DNA of 57,938 nt from Condylostoma magnum (taxonomy: Eukaryota > Ciliophora > Heterotrichea > Heterotrichida > Condylostomatidae), in NCBI GenBank assembly GCA_920105805.1, contig CAKKTI010000100.1, positions 1 through 57,938 on the forward strand. Direction: 5' to 3'. Under the pieces are notes generated by a model that saw only the letters and a program-made list of their open reading frames with translations, was not told the DNA's origin and ran no database searches. The position numbers were made by a program, and so were the translations under genes. Shown here one piece after another: positions 1 through 10,873 of this stretch; the first letter of the stretch is position 1, and every line of letters starts with the position of its first letter.

Positions 1-826
1 AGGGATCATAAGGAATCAAAACTACGAAATTCTCGTTTTGAAATTTATCGTAAAATGTGTTTTAGGTTAAGTTTTAAGTGTTCTCCAATCATATATAATA
101 CTAGTCTCTTTATAAATATTTAAATTTACATACGGGAGAATCCTTAATTTAAGTTTCATTGAAAGCCTGAATTAATTCTCCCTGAAGTTCTAAGAAAAAT
201 GCCTTAGTCATTTTTTCAATATATTCTTCAGGACCACTGTAAACTTAGGGTAAAGTTTGTATTGATTATAGTGTTTCATATTAGAATTTAAAGCTTAAGA
301 CGTACTTAATCAATGTGTCAATTTTGTCCTTTTTCCACATTCTTGCTTGTTTATCAATATTTTAATTAGAAATTTATATAGCTTAATCTCCAGCTAGATC
401 CTATACTCTGAACTTTTTCTTACTTGTTTGTGCTCTTTATTCTAAATTACTTAATTGTTATTATAGTTCAACTAGACCTGATTTTACTACAGCCTACTGT
501 TTTTTTCTTATTTTCACATTTTAATTCTCTGATATTTTCTGCTTTTTAACAGGTTCCTATTAAACTCTCTAAGTTTTTACATTAATATCTAAAAATTCTT
601 TAAATGAGGAGTATTTTTGGCATATTAAACTGGTATTAGCGGGTTTACTTTGTTAAACAGTTTATAAAAGTAAAGAATTATTAGCATCAGATTATGATAA
701 CATCTTAGCTCTCCTAGAAAAGTTTTTACCAGTTGCTGTGAATGCACTTTTATTAACAAAAACTCCATGTCTATTATTACTTTAAACATTTAAAGCGTAC
801 TCTTCTTTCCTCCTATTATTCATCAT
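1..826 (-). CDS. Partial unrecognised protein, possibly a SEN1/UPF1-type helicase N-terminus
   Basis: The gene starts at 826 (two consecutive ATGs) and runs off the left edge; about 275 residues are visible. The first 130 are charged and Q/K-rich and look disordered. From about residue 165 the sequence becomes folded in character, with the pattern LPQVYSGPEEYIEKM and then a Leu-rich helix. That is reminiscent of the segment just before the helicase core in senataxin-like proteins (leucines, then a 'YxExF..LLxEE' helix), but no Walker motif lies inside the window. One reading frame gives continuous hydrophilic sequence over the whole length, which is the main evidence for coding. It is divergent from the tetraspan gene with 168 bp between starts. 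The function is a guess; coding status is fairly sure. Confidence 0.6.
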
Positions 827-994
827 ACGGCTTAGTTAAGGGTCAATTTTATGCTATACAGTTTTATGTGTTGGGTTTAGGCCTTACTCTTTCTATTACA
901 TCTTTTATGCTAAATAAAAATGTACTCTAAAAACAGTGAATTATTTTAAAGACTATAAGAAGACTTAAAAGATCCTATAAATAATCAAATAAGC

Positions 995-1549
995 ATGCAA
1001 TTAAAATATTTAACAAAAGCACAGTTTGTATTATGCTTGATAGTAATCTCATACTGCTTAATGCCCTGATACTAATCTTAATAAGTTCAGACTAAAATTA
1101 ATAGCTATACATTCCTTTTTATGATATGTGACGATGAATGATCAAGTTACTGTAAACTATACGATTCTGCCTATACAAGTTACAATTGTGATAATATAAA
1201 ATCCACCCAATGCGAAGATTTGAACCTTAATAAGCGGGCTGGCATTGTTAGTTTAATTTTTGCAGGAATATGCGTAATTTTTATACTTTTAAATCCAATA
1301 GGAATTATTAGAACTATAAAACAAAAACCATGAAACAATATACATTAATTGCTGGCAGTTGTGTTTGGGTCGTTATCAGTAGTGACATGGACGTTATTTT
1401 CTGTTAAAACTGATAATACCTCAGTGATTAGTATTGGATATAGCACTGCATTGGTTACTAATATTATATTATTGGTCAACATGATTGTGTTCTTTGTACT
1501 AAAAAACGAGTATATATTAGACACTGAGCTTGAAGTAGGAATTAATTAG
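995..1549 (+). CDS. Four-TM (tetraspan, claudin-like topology) membrane protein
   Basis: 184 residues, ending at TAG. There are four hydrophobic segments at about residues 9-24, 90-110, 120-137 and 150-173. A first extracellular loop of about 60 residues is rich in Cys, Tyr and Asp (YCKLYDS, YNCDN, TQCEDL), and the tail after the last segment is short. This is the shape of claudin/PMP22-type tetraspans, but the W-GLW-C-C signature is absent, so I give only a topology call. The start was chosen because it adds the missing first TM segment upstream of an internal Met at 1121. The next gene begins 7 nt after the stop. Function unknown. Confidence 0.65.
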
Positions 1550-1556
1550 TAAAAAT

Positions 1557-2639
1557 ATGGCAAATATTGGTAACTATAAGGGAGTCATGCTGTGCAATAG
1601 GCCCAATGAGCCTGCTGTTAAAACTAATACTGAGAAAACTCCGTTTATATCAAGAGTTAATCCTTCCTAGTAACTAGGTCTTAACCCAACTGATAAAAAG
1701 CAGTAAAAAGTTAAAAAATTGCCTAAAAGCAATAATACTATACTAAAAAGACATAAATAATGGCTTTAAGAGCTGCAGAGATAAAGAGAATAGTAATAAT
1801 ACTAAGCTGAGCAACAATAAACTTTATAAGAAAAATAAAAACAAAGATTCAAAGAGAAAATTGCAAAAAAACGATAAGAAATTGTACAGAAGGAAGAGTA
1901 AGTTTAAACGTTTCATGAGAAAAAATAGCCTTAACAACCCCAAGAAGACGTAAAAGTGTAAAAACTAACTTAAAACAACCTAAAAAAGCACGAAGCAACT
2001 TCAAAATAAGAAAAAAAACGTTTAAAACAAAAACCGAAATGAGCCTTAACAGATAAACAAGCAGAGGAGGTTGAGGAGATGGAGGTAGATGACCTTCTTA
2101 ACTTTGCCAATGATCTTGACTACGAGTCCTATATCAACGACTTAGATGTAAGACAAGCAATAGAGGTAATGAAAAGCAGAATTGATGAAATAAAGCAAGA
2201 CCGGGACTGAAAGCAAGAAATCGCTGATAAGTTTAACCAATCTGTAGAAAATGAAGAAGTGGACAGTAAGGCCAGTGAGCCAGTGTCTATAAAATCCTTT
2301 GTAAGCAATGCATAACAAAAGGTTAGAAAGTAAACAAAATCGATTGCAGGTTAAAGCGAATCAGATTGAAACAAATCAGTGAAATTTGAAGATGATATTT
2401 CTGTTAATACTTAGGATAGACTAGCAAAGCTAGTCGCTGATTAAGTGTTGTAGTCCAGACCTTAGCTGAGGAATGTACACTCCAATGCGTCAATTCGTAA
2501 GCTATTAGAAAAGGAGGCTAAACAGTATCTGTCAGATGGGCCGGTGAATCCTGTTTTATCTATAATACAAGAAGAGCCTAGAAGGAATAAGTAAGATCCC
2601 AGCAATCTTCCTTATTTGCATAGGAATCCAGCTATTTAG
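1557..2639 (+). CDS. Gln-rich coiled-coil protein, probably axonemal
   Basis: 360 residues. A basic N-terminus (residues 1-60) is followed by a long Q/K/E coiled coil (about 65-165). Then comes an acidic folded patch (MEVDDLLNFANDLDYESY, then NDLDVRQAIEVMK) and a C-terminal part with HSNASIRKLLEKEA. The 'LDYESYINDLDVRQAI' style of motif occurs in conserved cilium-associated coiled-coil proteins of protists and animals, but I cannot name the family. Most Gln codons in the coiled coil are TAA or TAG, so the gene is invisible to a standard-code scan. It ends at TAG 2637-2639, 11 nt before the next ATG. Coding is secure; the ciliary role is inference. Confidence 0.75.
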
Positions 2640-2650
2640 TAATTATAAAA

Positions 2651-3067
2651 ATGAGGGGAATTGGTCCTGTGAAGGCCATCAAAAATGCGTATAGGCATTG
2701 TGCTATTAGCAAAATAAATCCTAATAATTTATCGCCTACTAACAAACTAACTTTAGCCAAAGCTCGCATTTTTAATGAAAATTTGTAAGGATTGGTTAAA
2801 ACTGGAATGAAGAACTTAAGAAAGGATAAGACTTTAAATATGGAGTTTGATAAGACTAGGCATGTGATTTAAGACCAGTGGATTCCTTTTAAGAAGATAA
2901 AGGACTATGATAAGATGTGGTTGCAGGAGTAAAAGGCTATGCGAGCGGCTAGGAAGGGAATACCTGCTGTTACACCACCGAAAAGAGGTATTGATGAAGT
3001 TCCTAAGAGTAAGAGGAGGTTGTATTTGTTCATGGAGCAAAGGAGAAAGGAAAGAGGGTTTTCTTAG
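2651..3067 (+). CDS. Small very basic protein, unrecognised (possibly mitochondrial)
   Basis: 138 residues and strongly basic, with blocks such as MKNLRKDKTL, RAARKGIPAV and KSKRRLYLFMEQRRKERG near the C-terminus. The N-terminal part (RGIGPVKAIKNAYRHC) could form an amphipathic, import-like helix. No conserved domain is recognised; mitoribosomal or other RNA-binding proteins look like this in composition, but that is only a resemblance. The end is placed at TAG 3065-3067 after RGFS. The ATG lies 11 nt after the previous stop, and the two genes are head to tail. Confidence 0.6.
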
Positions 3068-3122
3068 AGTATTAACTAGGTTTATTGACAATTCAAAGTT
3101 ATTATTTTATGGTAAACAGATT

Positions 3123-4862
3123 ATGCAATTTATAAGTGTTCTATTAGGTTTATGTTAACTGTAAAAGTGTAGTTTTATTAACAATTTAAAGGATCTTTAG
3201 TAATATATTACTTACAAGAAATTTATTGATTGTATAAAGATAGGATGCTTAGACCATATGCCATGGAAAAGAGCGAGCAAACTAAATCTATTAGCAAGAT
3301 CTTCATAGTTTTAATAAATTTATAATAATTGATGTAAAGCATGATTAAAGAAAAACTATGTATGGTAATAAGCTAAAATTACAGAAGGATTTTCATTAGG
3401 AAGTGTATTAGAGAATTGTATAGATTACCTCTAAATATGCAAACAGAAGTACTATATCTTATGAAAGGGATAATTTAGTATTAAAATAGGATTTATTGAA
3501 ACAATTGAACAAATTATGCCTTTGATACTGACATAGATGATATTAATTATTTACAAAGTTTTATGAGTAAAATAAGAGAGTTTAATCTAGAGGCAACAAG
3601 AGCAAGAAAAAAGATTTTAAATCGCTAAGAAAAATAAAAGTTGTATTAACCATTATAATGAGATACCGGAAGTTAAAATAGAAGTCATGCTAAAGGTATT
3701 TAATACTGAAGACTTTTAATATACAAATATTCCTCATAGATCTATTAAGCTTTCAATCTGAAGTATATTGTACCACCGATGAGAGAAAGATATACTTAAT
3801 GATTTCAACCTTTAAGATGAGTAAAGTTTAGTTTATATCAAATACGATTATTTAATCGACAACTTACAGCTTATAAGAATAGTAGGAATTATAGAAATGA
3901 ATAAGATTGAACTATTGTCAAATTTAAAACAATCATATCAGGTATAACAATAAGAATCAAGCCTGATGATGATAAAATAATTGCTATGGAGTTAGTAGGA
4001 ATGGATTCACACAATTAGGATTAGATTAGAGAGCTTTGAATAAAATATAATTAAATTATGGTGTTTGCTAATTTGACTTTAAAGCTTTTAGTTTTCTGAT
4101 ATATCAAGTTTTTAAAAGATGCTCAAATCAATAATATAGTTAATGTAAAGTATTATAAAGGGAAATTTATATATATGCTAATGAAAATGCCCGAATAGAT
4201 AAAGGATTTTCATAAGGAAGCGTTTTTGGTAAATGAGTATAATAATTAAGAAATACATCATAACAAATTTTAGACTTCCATTGAAATCTTATATCTTATG
4301 CCAATTAATTATTATGTTAAGATAAGTCTTATAGAGAAATATTATAGAGTTTGTATTCAAAACATTAGAGATTAAATATGACTTAAATAATATATTAAAA
4401 GATGCCTATGATAATAAATTAGATTATCATAATTTGATGACTTGCTTAGGGAATTATAATAATAAAGGTATTTTAAATGCTATATTTACAGACAGATCAA
4501 ACATACCAGAGAATTTAATTAGATTTCTAACTTAGTGTATGCTTTGAATGTGAAGAAAGATACCAATAAAACTATATAGCTTATAAAGTTTCAACCTAGA
4601 ATTAGTGATTTGTTGCAACTATATAATTGTTAACTTATTGAGATTAGTTAGGAAAATAAAGATTATTCAATTATTATAATTAGAAGATAAGTAGGAAAAT
4701 CAAGAATTGTTTATATATTGGCGAAAAATTAATATAGTAAGAAAGTAGTGTTATTAGTTTTATAATATATATTTTCCAAAGATGTTTAGATAAACATATT
4801 AGTATATACAATATTTTCGCGTTATTTATATGAATAATTCATGCTATCAATCCTCGACATAA
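3123..4862 (+). CDS. Unrecognised protein, about 579 residues
   Basis: In this frame the stretch reads as a continuous, mostly hydrophilic protein: MPWKRASKLNLLARSS near residue 45, EGFSLGSVLENCIDYL near 87, a charged middle (PEVKIEVMLKVFNTEDF) near 185, and DRSNIPENLIRFLTQC near 455. It ends at TAA 4860-4862. With no forbidden codon in the code, frame choice rests on amino-acid character. Other frames look acceptable over short stretches, especially 3960-4200, so a short intron or a wrong frame locally is possible. No domain is recognised. The securin-like gene starts 28 nt after the stop. Confidence 0.45.
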
Positions 4863-4890
4863 TAAAACTACATCTAATATCAATTTAAAA

Positions 4891-5244
4891 ATGGAAAATA
4901 CGCCTTTAGCAACTCCTATAAAAACTCCTAGAACTGTATTAGGAGATTTAAGCAATTAGAAAATAACCTAAACAGCTTTTAAAACTCCTGCTGAATAGCC
5001 ATCAGAGCAAGTTTTTGGATGTGCACTTTTGTAAGTAGATTTTGATTAATTTGAATAAGAAATCTAGTTCTATGCAAATTTACCTATTGAGGAAACTGAA
5101 AATGAATTATGCTATATTGAGTACTTACCCGAATAAAATATTTCTACAGAGACGTCATAAGAGATGTTCGTATTTGAAGATATTGATTACATTATAGAGC
5201 AAGTAGATAATTATATCGAGAGTCCTATTGAATTTAATACATAA
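4891..5244 (+). CDS. Small acidic D-box protein, candidate securin or other APC/C substrate
   Basis: 117 residues. The N-terminal 20 residues carry repeated Thr-Pro sites (TPLATPIKTP) and run straight into RTVLGDLSN, a perfect destruction box (R-x-x-L-x-x-x-x-N) at about residues 14-22. The rest is strongly acidic and aromatic (VFEDIDYIIEQVDNYIE) and ends at tandem TAA-TAG. A short protein with an N-terminal D-box beside CDK-type TP sites and an acidic C-terminal half is the general layout of securins, which are poorly conserved in sequence; B-type cyclins share the D-box but have a cyclin fold, absent here. The securin call is inference; the D-box is seen directly. Confidence 0.6.
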
Positions 5245-5487
5245 TAGTGTTTTAAGGTGAAAACAATGACCTTTTGTTTATAATTGTTGTAATATTAAAG
5301 TATAATGCATAATTAGTGTATTATATTAATTTATGGATAATTGTAAATTTACTATCTCTTATATATTAACAGGTTATGAATATAATTTTAAGCATTTTAG
5401 ACCAAATCGGCCTATTCAGATTAATAATTACTCCCAATGCCTACTAGCTTTAATTTACACCATAATTTGCATTTATAATAATAAACA

Positions 5488-5802
5488 ATGGGATGCTGCT
5501 AATGCGTGAACAAGAACAAAAAGTTTAAACATAAAGAAGTTAGGTCTTCCTTATGGCCTGTGTCATTATAAGAGAAGTAAATGTTTAGGCATAGATTAGT
5601 CCAGCAGGCTAAAATGGAATAAGTTCCTAAGCTTCACAGCCTTAATAAAAATCAATTGTATAAAGCTCGTAAAGCATAAGTGAAAAAGGATTGTAAAGAT
5701 TCAAAAAGTTCATCTAATTCAACGAATGAGGATGATTAAGTTAGTAATTATTTAAAGGCCTAAAAATTGTTAGAAGGTAATGTTATTTCTAGTTTATATT
5801 AA
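5488..5802 (+). CDS. Small basic protein with an MGCC N-terminus (dual acylation signal)
   Basis: 104 residues beginning MGCCQCVNKNKKFKHK. Gly2 followed by Cys3, Cys4 and Cys6 and then a Lys cluster is the usual set-up for N-myristoylation plus palmitoylation and electrostatic membrane binding. The middle is basic and amphipathic (LHSLNKNQLYKARKAQ) and the C-terminal third is Ser/Asn/Asp-rich. No enzyme domain is seen, so this is probably a membrane-tethered adaptor. It ends at TAA 5800-5802. The rival frame starting at 5334 is more hydrophobic and less convincing. Confidence 0.6.
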
Positions 5803-5835
5803 TATTAGAAAAACTAAATATTATAACTATAATAT

Positions 5836-6270
5836 ATGTCAATCTCTTACTGTTAATAGAAATTGTGCTTTGATCAGGAAGTTACAATCACTAATCAGTT
5901 GTTAAGGTTTAAGAATATTAAGTATTTTTTATTAATGCTTTATAATATTTTTATAGAAAATCAACTCTTTCCAAATTATTTTAGTTCTTATGATAAAAGT
6001 TAGTTTAAGTAGATGAAAGCACTTAATCTTTACATATATCGCTAAAATGCACTTATTTTAATACTTTACCTTATGCAATAAATGAATTGTTATAAATTTG
6101 GATTAACTACTTAATCAGGCTTTATATAAGTTTGGTGTCTTTACTAATTAACTGGTTCATCACTTAATATTAATATAAAATCAAAACAAATAATTGAAAC
6201 TATAAATCAACAACTACAGCTTTTACCAAAAATAGCCTAAATAGAAAGGAATAAAGTAACTAGAAAGTAA
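5836..6270 (+). CDS. Unrecognised protein, about 144 residues
   Basis: Starts MSISYCQQKLCFDQEV. It is rich in Leu, Ile, Tyr and Phe (FLLMLYNIFIENQLF, LILILYLMQQMNCY), followed by a Gln/Asn/Lys-rich C-terminus (IIETINQQLQLLPKIAQIE). The end at TAA 6268-6270 is chosen because the convergent ankyrin gene ends at 6298. No domain is recognised and the frame is judged by composition only. Confidence 0.4.
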
Positions 6271-6297
6271 AAATACATTTTGTTAAATTACAATACC

Positions 6298-6810
6298 TTA
6301 AACAAGATTATATCGTGGATTAGTTAGTCTATACGTTAATATTCTTTGTAGAGTTAAGTTAAAAGGAGAGAATTTCTCATATATGTCTATTAAATCTTTG
6401 AGTTCCTCAAGATCTCTTTATTTATACTCATAAAAGAACTAAGTTATTCTTTAATCCTTATCATTTTTGGCATTAATATCTATTCCATTTTCACATAAGA
6501 TTTCTAAAGCATCTGGAGCTTAAGGCCTCATACTTCTAACACAGTAAAAGGCAGAATTTTCACCGAATGAATCTACATCATTTACTTAAGCTCCCTTTCG
6601 CAATAGAAGTTTCATTATATTAGTTTTACATAATCCTGATGCAAACATTAATGCTGTTTAGTTATATTAAGTAATAGGTAAGTTTATATTTATATCGTGG
6701 TGATATAATAGCATATCAACTCTATTGTAATCATCTGGACTTTTACTTATTAAAATAGCATTTTTAAGTAAGTTTATCATATTAGCTTCATACTAGGGTT
6801 CTGTATTCAT
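6298..6810 (-). CDS. Short ankyrin-repeat protein
   Basis: 170 residues. About four ankyrin-type units are visible in residues 10-125. The clearest are QTALMFASGLCKTNIMKLLL followed by RKGAQVNDVDSFGENSAFY, and LEILCENGIDINAKNDK, which carry the usual helix-helix-loop pattern ending in 'G.dvN..D..G.tal'. There is no catalytic domain; such proteins are binding scaffolds. The C-terminal 45 residues (QRDLEELKDLIDIYEK) are helical. It begins 111 bp downstream of the TTC27 stop on the same strand and ends at TAA, 27 nt from its convergent neighbour. Confidence 0.8.
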
Positions 6811-6921
6811 TTATTTATAAAACAAGAGTCAATGTATAACAACGTATTGCATATAACTGGATAAATTGGGGTTTTACAACAACATAAAATAAGACTAAAT
6901 TCAAACAATTTTAATCTACAC

Positions 6922-8982
6922 CTAAAATCTAGTATAATCTACCTCTCTATTAAGCTTGGCTACAATATTATTAATAAAAAGTCTTCCTTCCGCTTTCTTA
7001 TTAGCATTTTCAATATTCTAATAACTCTCAGCAAGTTTAACTACTTTTGGTATGATCTACTAACAAATTTCTTCTTTTCTCTCCCAATCAGGCTTAATTA
7101 AATTTCTTACAGCTTTTATCCTTGCATCAACAACCCATTAAAAGTCAAACTCAGGTATAACAGAATTAGCCTCCAGCAAAAAGTCAGCATAAGCCTCCCA
7201 ATTATCAGAATCCAGGGTAAATTCATTAGTAAACTTTTAGTAAAATAAAAACAATCGATACTTTTACTACGGCAGTTCTGCAATTTCTGCAATTCTTTGT
7301 AACTCTCTTTTCTACAAAGTATCAACTTACTTTAAATTCATTAATTATATACCACTTTCATAAGCTTTACTGAAGTTACTTAACCTCAAGCTGATAATGA
7401 AGCAATTTTCCCACATTTTCCAGTTTTCCCTTGCATGTTTCAATCCCATTTCTAACGCTTTCAGTGCTTGAGGTAGTTACTGCAATTACATACAACATGC
7501 AGCAATATTATTCCAAGCTTCTGCATTTGCATCTTCTTATCCCACAGATCTTTTAAAAGCAATAAGAGCTCCTTAATAGTCCTCCACTTTTATCTTAGCA
7601 TATCCTAAAAGAAACCACAGATTGGGGAAAAGAGGCGATAGCTCCAAGGCTTAGGTTAAATGTACAATACACTCTTCAAATTAGTTCTATCTAGCAAAAT
7701 GTCGTCCTAGTGTTCTCTTAGCTCTAGATGACTTATACTGCTCCCATGCTTGGTTGTAATATTCAATATCCTTAGTAATATCGCCTAAAATGCACAGAAT
7801 CCTTCCAGATGGTTTTGCTTCAAACTCAGATTAAGCTAATTTTAAAGCCTCTTGAGGCCTATCAGCTACTAATAAACACTCAATTGCATCCTCCATCATA
7901 TTAACTGTTTTTAGCAACTCAAAAGCACTTAAAACTGCTCCCAGTTGCATGTACATCTATCCTAGTTCATGGTAAAGTCAAGGAGTTAAGCTGTAGTTTA
8001 AACTGAAGTAATACAATGATTTCTCTTAAATAGTCACATCTGTGTCTTAATTCTAATCGACTAATGCCTGGATTTAAAGTGTACTTCTTTCTTTATATCT
8101 TCAGTGTTCCTTTTATGCCCTGCTTTTGTATAACAGCCCAGTGGAGTATACTAGCCAATTTTGGGATTTCTGTAAAATAATGTCTATATAAGTAAGTATT
8201 TCTTCTGTTTGTAGTTCATCCTTTGCTGATAATCTTTAAGTCAATTTGGATACTCCTAGTAGCAAAATTTAATCATATACAGAAAGCTAGTACGCTTAGG
8301 GCTCTTCTAGTTAAGCTTAGTCTAGCACATGAGTGTCTTCATCTAGTGGAACTGTTACTGGTGTTTTAGATTCTTCGTTTTATTGCTCTTACTCAGTTTG
8401 GTTAATCTCCAAAGTAAGCTGAGGTACTAAAAATGTTTGAAATTTTGTTCTTTTACCCAACTTGCCTGTAAGCTTATAGTGCAATTAGTGTGTTATATTA
8501 GCCTGAACTATTGCTTTTTAGGCCAGGTCATTCTTATTGTAGTATAGAAAGCAGTGAAGAGCTTCAGTGCATAGTAAAAGGTCTGTTGAAGTGTCCACTA
8601 AGTTTTTATAGAATTTGTAGCAAACTTGTTTTAGTTGTTTTACAGGATTTGTGAGGCATCTTTGATGAAGAAAAGTGCTTCTTGCTTCCCATATATCTTA
8701 CGTGTCTTTAAAGGTTTGAATTGCAAATAGGAGGAGTTAAGCTCCGTATATATTACTTACCACATCTTCTCCACTTAACAACAGAATATCACCGTCTAGC
8801 TATAAATTATCTAGCTTAGGACCAATTGAGTTATGCTAAATAAAAGCTAAAATGCTTAACTTTGCTTAATCTTAAAGTGAAAAATTATCCTGCACTGGCT
8901 GTTCTCCTTTCAGTATATTCAAAAACTCCTATGATTCAATAAAATTTTCGTAAAGCTCCGTAGGAAAGGAGTGATCAGCCAT
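6922..8982 (-). CDS. TTC27: TTC27/Emw1-like tetratricopeptide protein
   Basis: 686 residues, against about 840 in animals. The C-terminal TPR block is diagnostic: near residue 420 SRAKRTLGRHFARQNQFEEC, then LSPLFPNLWFLLGYAKIKVE, then EDANAEAWNNIAACCMQLQ and LKHARENWKMWENC. This is the order and spacing of TTC27, whose yeast counterpart Emw1 is essential and linked to cell-wall integrity. The N-terminal 250 residues are helical with low identity, as in other TTC27 proteins. Many Gln codons are TAA or TAG and Trp is often TGA. It shares a 121 bp divergent spacer with the UBTD gene. Family call firm; precise role unknown. Confidence 0.88.
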
Positions 8983-9103
8983 ATATATATACAATTTCCC
9001 AAAAGCTTAAAATATAAGAGTAATTTTTATATATTTACAAAAACCTTGCAACAATTGCTATATAATAACTAATTCACCTTCATACAGCGATTGCTCACAA
9101 AAA

Positions 9104-9718
9104 ATGGGTTGCCTAGCTAGCGTTGACTCCGAAAGTAAAAACAACAGTCCCTTCAAAAACTGGCAAGAATTCCCAGATCAACTTTCAGGAGAAGGTGTAA
9201 AATAGACGATTTCCTGAACAGCAAACATTAGTCAAATCCAACTCTAGCAATTCAGGGAGCAATTCTGGCAAAGATAGCAACATAATGACCAAGAAACCTG
9301 GCTTATAATACGCCAAGCAGTAGAGGCGGATCATGAGACTTCCTTGACTCTCTTAGAACTACAAGGAATTACGTACATAAACAACATTACAAAACTAAGA
9401 GACTAATAAGGAAACTCCTACTCGATTCCTATTTGAGTGGTAAACGACCCTGTGGTAGAGTAAAGCTCAGCTAATTTTTCTTAATAAGAAACTCCGAGTG
9501 ACTTAACACTAAAATTCCGTAGTACTGCGTTTTCAGAGGATATTGAAGTAGTGGTAAATAGCCACCAAGATATACTGGTTTTAAAGAGATTGCTGCAGTA
9601 GAAGATCTAGTCCCAACATGCAGTAAGACTTTTTTACGGAGGGAAAGAATTGAAGTAAGGGGAGACAATTTTTAGCTATCATTTAGCCGATAACTCAGTA
9701 ATAACAGCTTTAGTTTAA
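9104..9718 (+). CDS. UBTD: Ubiquitin-domain-containing protein of the UBTD1/2 family
   Basis: 204 residues (human UBTD1 has 227). It starts MGCLASVDSESKN, a myristoylation and palmitoylation signal of the kind UBTD proteins carry. Residues 30-125 match the UBTD N-terminal helical domain (QLQQFREQFWQRQ, then an alpha helix with AVEADHE, then GNSYSIPIWVVNDPV). Residues 135-204 are a ubiquitin-like fold with LVLKRLLQQK and HAVRLFYGGKELKQGETI, the K27-to-I44 region of ubiquitin. There is no terminal diglycine, so it is not a conjugated modifier. In animals UBTD proteins bind UBE2D ubiquitin-conjugating enzymes. A DHHC enzyme gene follows 102 nt downstream. Confidence 0.9.
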
Positions 9719-9820
9719 TTTTTATGTAGTCAGAGAATTCTTGGTAGATCACGGATCTGCTATCTGTTCATTCATCACCATTTATATAAATTATAACAAA
9801 GTTCAATTTATAACGATAAA

Positions 9821-10867
9821 ATGCTGTATAACGAAGATCTGCCCCCTGCTTTGGAAATTCCTAATGAAAATCACTAGCTTCCTTTTGGGTATAATTATGG
9901 AGCTATTGCTTTTATTGTACCTCTGAAAAATTAAACCGTACAGAATGTTTGTACTAGGTTACTCAGTCTATTCCCCATGGTCTTACTCTTTAGTATCATT
10001 TTTGCTGGGTATCACAGCTATGTAAAGGTAAGTTTTATATAGTGGTATATACTAGAAATGCTGCATGATACTGAGCTGGGCTACTCGCTTTAAATCTTTA
10101 CCTAGGATTAAATACATGATAGGCTGGTCATTCAGTACTTTGCCTTTATATTTACAACCACACTTATGATTATTAGTCTCATAAGAGCTATTATCACTCC
10201 TCCTGGGACAGTTCCTGAAAATTTTGCATTAAATGTAGAATAAGTTGATGCAAATCGGTATAGGATTTCACTGAATGAAGGACTTATAACTACTATCAAC
10301 AGCTTAGGGTGGAATGAAAGAAATAGGAACAATTTCCCTAGATATTGTAGAACTTGTTTGCTATTAAAGCCAGATAGAAGTCATCATTGCTCAGTTTGCA
10401 ATCGATGTGTGTTAAAAATGGATCACCATTGCCCGTATATAAATAATTGTGTTGGATACTAAAACTATAAGTTATTTCTTAATGCGTTGATTTATGGAGA
10501 CTTATCAGCGCTGTAAATTTCATTATTTATGTGAGAGGGAGTGGTATATGAATGGGAAAAATCAGATAACACAAACTTCCAGATCATTTTTGGACTGATA
10601 TACGCTGGATTGCTCATTTTAAGCATTGTGATATTAGCTTTCATTGTTTTCCATTTTTACTTAGTACTTCATGCTATGACTACTATAGAATATCGAGAAA
10701 AACGATCAGTTTAATTTGAAAAATCCCCCTATTACATTTCCACCAAAAGCAATGCATAGGCTGTGCTAGGAGAGAGTGTTTTATAATGTGTACTGCCAAT
10801 GTAGCCCTTTAAGGCAGGTGAGGGACTCACTTTTAGTATTGCTGACGATGAAGCCAGAGTAAGATAA
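9821..10867 (+). CDS. DHHC-type protein S-acyltransferase (palmitoyltransferase)
   Basis: 348 residues, polytopic. Two TM segments lie before the Cys-rich domain (about residues 50-65 and 100-120). The zinc-binding domain follows, with [19 protein letters not shown] and then [15 protein letters not shown] at about residue 200; the DHHC Cys forms the acyl-enzyme. Two more TM segments come after (about 225-240 and 260-285). The C-terminus carries a TTxE-like element (HAMTTIEY), another family hallmark. Such enzymes palmitoylate cytoplasmic Cys residues at Golgi or plasma membrane. The reading crosses a GTAAGT...TAG stretch near 10027 without loss of frame, so no intron is needed. Ends at TAA, 6 nt from the convergent GTPase gene's end. 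Confidence 0.92.
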
Positions 10868-10873
10868 TAAAAA

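Noticed and set aside
3380-4300. An apparent internal repeat (RRIFIRK...RLPL-like readings at about 3383 and 4196).
   Set aside because: The two readings come from different frames. One of them lies outside the frame that reads best over the whole gene, so the likeness is probably AT-rich chance.
5334-5800. A rival frame starting at ATG 5334 through the MGCC gene.
   Set aside because: It is hydrophobic and shows no motif, whereas the 5488 frame gives a classic acylation signal and a charged protein.
10027-10130. A short spliceosomal intron (GTAAGT ... TAG) in the DHHC gene.
   Set aside because: The stretch stays in frame and gives plausible sequence between two TM segments, so splicing is not needed. 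It cannot be excluded without cDNA.
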